Source: Hyaloperonospora brassicae (taxonomy: Eukaryota > Oomycota > Peronosporomycetes > Peronosporales > Peronosporaceae). Taken from it: a stretch of DNA of 64,000 bases. Positions 59,701 through 64,000 of the stretch are shown in pieces; positions within the stretch are counted from its first letter, which is position 1; every line of letters begins with the position of its first letter. The stretch covers positions 1 to 64,000 of the forward strand of contig CANTFL010000393.1 of NCBI GenBank assembly GCA_947650285.1, given 5' to 3'. Under the pieces are notes generated by a model, which saw only the letters and a program-made list of their open reading frames with translations, ran no database searches and had not been told where the DNA came from. The translations under genes were made by a program, and so were the position numbers.

Positions 59701-60800
59701 AACCACAATACAAAAGCGCATAATGTCTTGAAAATGCATTTTTCGAAGGTTTGAGGTTATCGGACAAATTTTATATGATCAGAAGACCAAATTAATGTCA
59801 TGTTTTTCCGAGCATGTTAACTATATCAGGAAACAAAAGAAAAGAAATAGAATGACCAATCGCTTATGAGCGAATGGTATAGCAGAGAGTATGACCCAGA
59901 CGCAAACTCGAGCAATCAAGACGTGTATCGAGGATGTGGATGAAAAAAATGGGACAGGTTCGCAGAAAGGCTGATTTGCTGTTCATTCGACAAAAAATCG
60001 CGTTCGCGGAGATACTCCGTAATATGTGATTCATAGTTGAGATCATATATCGACATTAAAGGAACTGTAAACTAGTAGAGTACCGAAGCTTTCGATACCG
60101 ACCGAGATGATAATTATATAAAACTTAACGCATTATAACGATCAAGAGGGGCGGTGATTAATTGCCATACGATCGATTTTGAATATTTCGGGCATATCGA
60201 CATGGAACCAAAATAGGGAGGTACAACGTAGGTGTAAACCGCTCGTGTGGCTCTATTTGTACCGAGTTAAAGACGGGTCCCTTAATAGTTGGCACACATG
60301 TGGCATAGATGGTTTCGAGTGGCTCAGCTATGTACAAAAGTATGCGGCCGCTATAAAACCCACAGGGACGCTGTACAGACTATTTTCGGTCATGCACGTG
60401 TCCAAGATTATATGAGTGGTAAAATTTACATATTAACTGAAAATAATGTGGGTTCTTGACAGCGGAGATCGCGTTCACTTCAAAAATTACTCAGCCGATA
60501 AATTGTTGGTGGAACATATTGGATGTAGATTACAAGAAGTGGATAGAATTTAAGACGTAGATCAAGGAGAAAGACCCACTGTTATCGAAAACACAAATCG
60601 TACCTGAAGCTGAGAAAACAATTACACTAATTAAACATGTATCGACGAAGCCGATAATAAATGTGGAGATTTGCCGCAAGAGATTTAATCGGGTGAGTCA
60701 TATTCGTCCCAAAGTGATGAAATCTCACGAGTAGAAGATTGACAGCTTACAAAGATCAGTGGGGGATGGAGATTTCCTTACAATACGGATGCATGATCAG
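56777..60800 (+). pseudogene. Ty3/gypsy element 5, lacking gag and protease, heavily decayed
   Basis: Same family as element 4. Leader text at 56777 (GATCGGGAGGCGGGTCAAGT) and gag-start region at about 57000 match element 4 (reverse of about 55600 and 55400), but the sequence then passes almost directly to reverse transcriptase (GFRNAPYIYQRLIDTL at 57367; EEPETDRSPFVLHRRSSH near 57500). RNase H follows (VSASTLQIYDGVYSPVIF, 58105-58165), then a second RNase H-like start (VISFDCSARIK, about 58555), a linker (DDAKACAQIASDYQVDD, 59229), integrase remains (about 59500-60050) and the integrase C-terminal module (VWLYLYRVKDGSL, GTLYRLFSVMHVSKI, 60247-60415). Stops are frequent throughout. Confidence 0.65.
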
Positions 60801-62783
60801 GTAAATAATATATGTGTAGCATGATAGTAGACCGTAGGTTATGAAAATTTAGTCGCGTATGTGAAGAAAATACAATAAAAAACGAAGCCAATTTCAGGAA
60901 GCACATAAAATAGGCGAATAAAAAGTACTATATTTTAATTTTGAGTCTATATTTTCTGAACTAGTTATTACGCGGGAAATAATTTGCCGGATGTCCATAT
61001 AACTGACGTCCGAGATGGCTAACAAGTAAAAAAAGATAATGGGGTCTTCACGGCTCAGATTTTCTCAGCTGGCACAGAGCGATTATCAGATTGGGGACGC
61101 TATTATGTCTGAACACTAAATTTCGGGATTATAATGGCAGTTCATATGGTGATGGTAGCTGCAAGATGAAGGGCCCAGCTACATAATAACATCGCAGTGG
61201 CAAGCGACCATTCCCTCGAGTATGAATCATATAATTGTCTTTTGGACAGGTTTCCGATAGCAATTGTTTCGCTTCCTCTGAATACAGATATAGACCAACT
61301 GGAGATATGGAGTCGATTCTCGCGGGAGACAAGGAATACATGTGTCGACCCCCAGGGAGGTTGTCGGCTTCGAACTTCTTACCATTGACATAAGGTGGTG
61401 AGCTAGTCGAACCATCCCAAACAAGGAAAATCAATTACCTCAATATGTGGAAACGTGCTCTCCTAATTATCCTAGGCGCCCAACACCTCGATCTGGTCGA
61501 TCGCCTCCAACGCTAGGGGCCTACAGATATTATAAGTGAATTTTTTTCACCTTTACCGCCGAAACGGGTCCGTTTCATTTTGACATAATGTCAGGAGAGG
61601 GAGTCGACGATTATATATGCAAAGCTGATAAAGCTGATTCTCGGTGCCACCCAGTGAACTATAACGGAAAATACACGCACACGACCGATGGATACCGTAG
61701 ATCACTTGGCTTGATTGATCGTGACACAAAGCAGATCTATGTAGATTAATGGTGATATCAATGGTTTCACGGATGGGTGAGAGTCGCTAGTAAAGCTGAT
61801 CGTTACTTCGAACTCACTTTATCACTCACCAAATGGAGCCAAGCGCAAGGTTTTCAAACTCTTCCAATCGACCGAGATAGTATGGAAATGAATTTCGCAC
61901 TGAATACTTTAAGAGTCTAAATCGAGGGGTTTGGACAACGATTCGACCAAGGCTAATATATATGCATTGAACGTATTATGACAAGCGATAAGTTGCGATC
62001 AGATAACTCTTCAAGGGTCTTATCTTCACACTTGATGTTTACCTCGTCCTCAGAAGCATGCGGGGCTAAATGGGGGAGCACAAACTCAACCGTCTTGATG
62101 GTAGGCATAGCGGCCTTGAGATCGTGACGAATCTCGGGTCTGCGTGTTTGTATAGAGCCACCCAAATGGGGAGATCAGGTGCTTTTATTGGTAATCAAAT
62201 TACCTTTATATGGACGGGCTTGATATATAAGGACCGGGCTGTGCCAGTAGGCGTACGATCTTGCGCGGACGCTTACAGATACGTAGCGCGAAGTCTAAAA
62301 GTTTTAGACGCAACAAATTTTCGGAGAGAGGGGTGGTCGATGCCAATTAGGTCGACAAAGGTACGAGATCGTTGTGTACCACCGAAGCGGTGCGATTAAG
62401 CAGCAACTAATGATCGTGAATAGATAGGGCCGGTTTAATATAAGGGTTAGAAATCTAGAAATGAAACGATCAAGCGTGAAAGTGATATCGGTATGGATAG
62501 TGACCCACAGTTGGAATAGGCGTAAGGATAGGTTGGCTATTTATTTGGTTGGTAAATAAACAGACTTAAATTCTACTTCTTCTGCACACGACTCGCGCCT
62601 CCCAATCTGTTTTGGTCAAGAATGATTTGGCTTCCCCGGCGGTGAAAGAAATCAGAAGACCGATCTTGGATTGTTGGCCAAGATCGAGAAGAGAGATCCC
62701 GGACAATCTGTTACGGATCGATCAAGTGCTCACACTCAAATCAACTGCTAAGGTAGCAGTAGCAACGTAAAATGACTGGACAC
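60801..62783. other. probable 3' end of element 5 and 5' LTR of element 6, no gene
   Basis: Only short frames (about 100 codons at 61129-61434 and 62070-62399), unrecognised. LTR borders not found. Confidence 0.35.
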
Positions 62784-64000
62784 AAGATCGCGAGACGGCG
62801 TAAGTGGTAAGAAGATCTGGACAAGAAGTTAAAGACAAGACCGAGCGAGACCGGAGCAATCTACAAGGGAGATTGGCACGTTATATTTTAACGAAACAAG
62901 AAACCCATCTGCCTTAATTGCGCCCTTTTAGCAAGATCGACCAATCCCAAGACCAGATCGGACCGATCCCAAAGCAAGGTCGACGCAAGACTATTATTTG
63001 CTGAGTGGAGATTCCCGCACATCAAAGACCCCAATCCAGAAGACAAATTAAGATCGGTGTGATCCAAGAGCAAGATTGCGACATCTCCACAAAGTGCTCG
63101 TCGCGACTAAAGACCAAGATCGCAGAACCTCTGTTCGTGGTGTGAAGATTTCCGCACCGGAAGCGAAATCTCAGGCCAACCTCTCAGCGAGATCGACATA
63201 TCCCACGACCATTACGAAGAACTCAAGTCAGCCAACCGACGGGTACACAAGTTGAGCACAAGGAAATGCAAAAAGGCACGGATCGGAGTACCCCCTCCGT
63301 TAGTCGGCAAGTCTGGGCAAGTGGAAGATCGACCCCCACAAAAAACAATTTTGTGCGATCAACTTTACCACAACACCAACGAATCCGGTCCAAGTTCCAC
63401 TGGAGAGGACTCTACCGGAGTGTCCAGCGTTATGTGTGAGAATGTGTGGATTGCACGACAGGAAAAAGAAAAACTGGTTCTTCGCTGCAAATCTTCAGGT
63501 AATGTCCAAGCCACTTATCCGAATCAGAAAGTTGCGCTGGATCACATTACGTCGCTGCCACGATCTTTCAAGGGAAACACCGAGTTGTGTTGTGAATGAT
63601 TCTGCTCTCATGGTAAGTGATCGCGAAAGCGAGTTCCTCCAGAACTGCACATACGATCGATGAGCGTTACGAGGATTGTGTGCTCTGGATATTCGGGGCT
63701 AGTGAACCGATCCGCCATGATCGAGAGCCAGGATTCATGTTTGATTTCTTCCGAGCTTTTAATCGGATCGGGGGCAGAAACATTGAACAACTATGGCGCT
63801 TTGACCCCAAGCGAATGGAACAGCAAAACGAATGGTACATACATTGACGAGAGCATTTGAAGATGTATGTTACGGATACGGATCAGAAGGATTTGGACGA
63901 TTACGCCGAGAGGTTGACGTTTGCCATCAATACGTCATAGTATCGCGTGCGAGGAGATACCATATTTTACATGATCCACGGTGGGGTTTGCAATCGACGC
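62784..64000 (+). pseudogene. Ty3/gypsy element 6: leader and gag start fused to integrase; continues past the window
   Basis: Leader GATCGCGAGACGGCGTAAGT (62788) and the gag-start region at 63215-63300 match element 4, then within about 50 bp the sequence reads as the integrase N-terminus (KFHWRGLYRSVQRYVCECVD, 63390-63450). Integrase core: LDHITSLPRSFKGNTELL (63538), IRHDREPGFMFDFFRAFNRI (63711) and YAERLTFAINTS (63902). A stop lies after GNTELLL and in the middle of the core. Protease, reverse transcriptase and RNase H are absent. Confidence 0.7.

Noticed and set aside
1..64000. CRISPR arrays, rRNA or tRNA genes, bacterial operons
   Set aside because: No regularly spaced repeats, no rRNA or tRNA-like arms recognised; introns and element types are eukaryotic. 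A tRNA scan would be needed to exclude a missed tRNA.

Overview
The window looks like a repeat-rich nuclear segment of an oomycete (Peronosporales-type: Phytophthora or downy mildew). The evidence is Ty3/gypsy chromovirus elements of the kind common in these genomes, a MULE transposon, short GT-AG introns (62-104 bp), and a fragment of mitochondrial atp9 embedded in nuclear repeats. Assignment to a genus is not possible from the sequence alone.

Only three convincing host genes are present. An 868-residue, seven-exon Ulp2/SENP6-like SUMO protease (3442-6533, +) converges on a Ser/Thr kinase (6714-8894, -). An intronless AN1 zinc-finger protein lies alone at 35058-35690 (+). The rest is mobile DNA and decayed sequence.

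10.6-28.3 kb holds two chromovirus elements in opposite orientation. Their gag-pol cores (13438-17355 and 21525-25445) form an almost identical 3.9-kb inverted repeat. The intervening DNA (17356-21524) appears to have been flipped by recombination between these arms. The proof is that the LTRs at 27538-27977 and 18223-18665 are a near-identical pair flanked by the same 5-bp duplication (TCACG), but in opposite orientations. Undoing the inversion makes them the two ends of one element, inserted into a second, truncated copy of the SUMO-protease promoter and first exon. Both elements carry an unrecognised antisense ORF between the chromodomain and the 3' LTR.

28.3-42.3 kb holds a solo LTR, a decayed but nearly complete MULE with terminal inverted repeats (30903-33986), the AN1 gene, a 1.7-kb element with 250-bp inverted ends (38556-40255), and a 454-bp element containing a 103-bp tandem duplication (40629-41082).

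42.3-50.9 kb is a third chromovirus (minus strand). Its integrase is split by a solo LTR with a target duplication, and its 3' LTR carries a mitochondrial DNA insertion. 50.9-64 kb holds three badly decayed copies of another Ty3/gypsy family: one on the minus strand truncated in reverse transcriptase, and two on the plus strand that lack gag or gag through RNase H. No rRNA, tRNA or CRISPR array was recognised.
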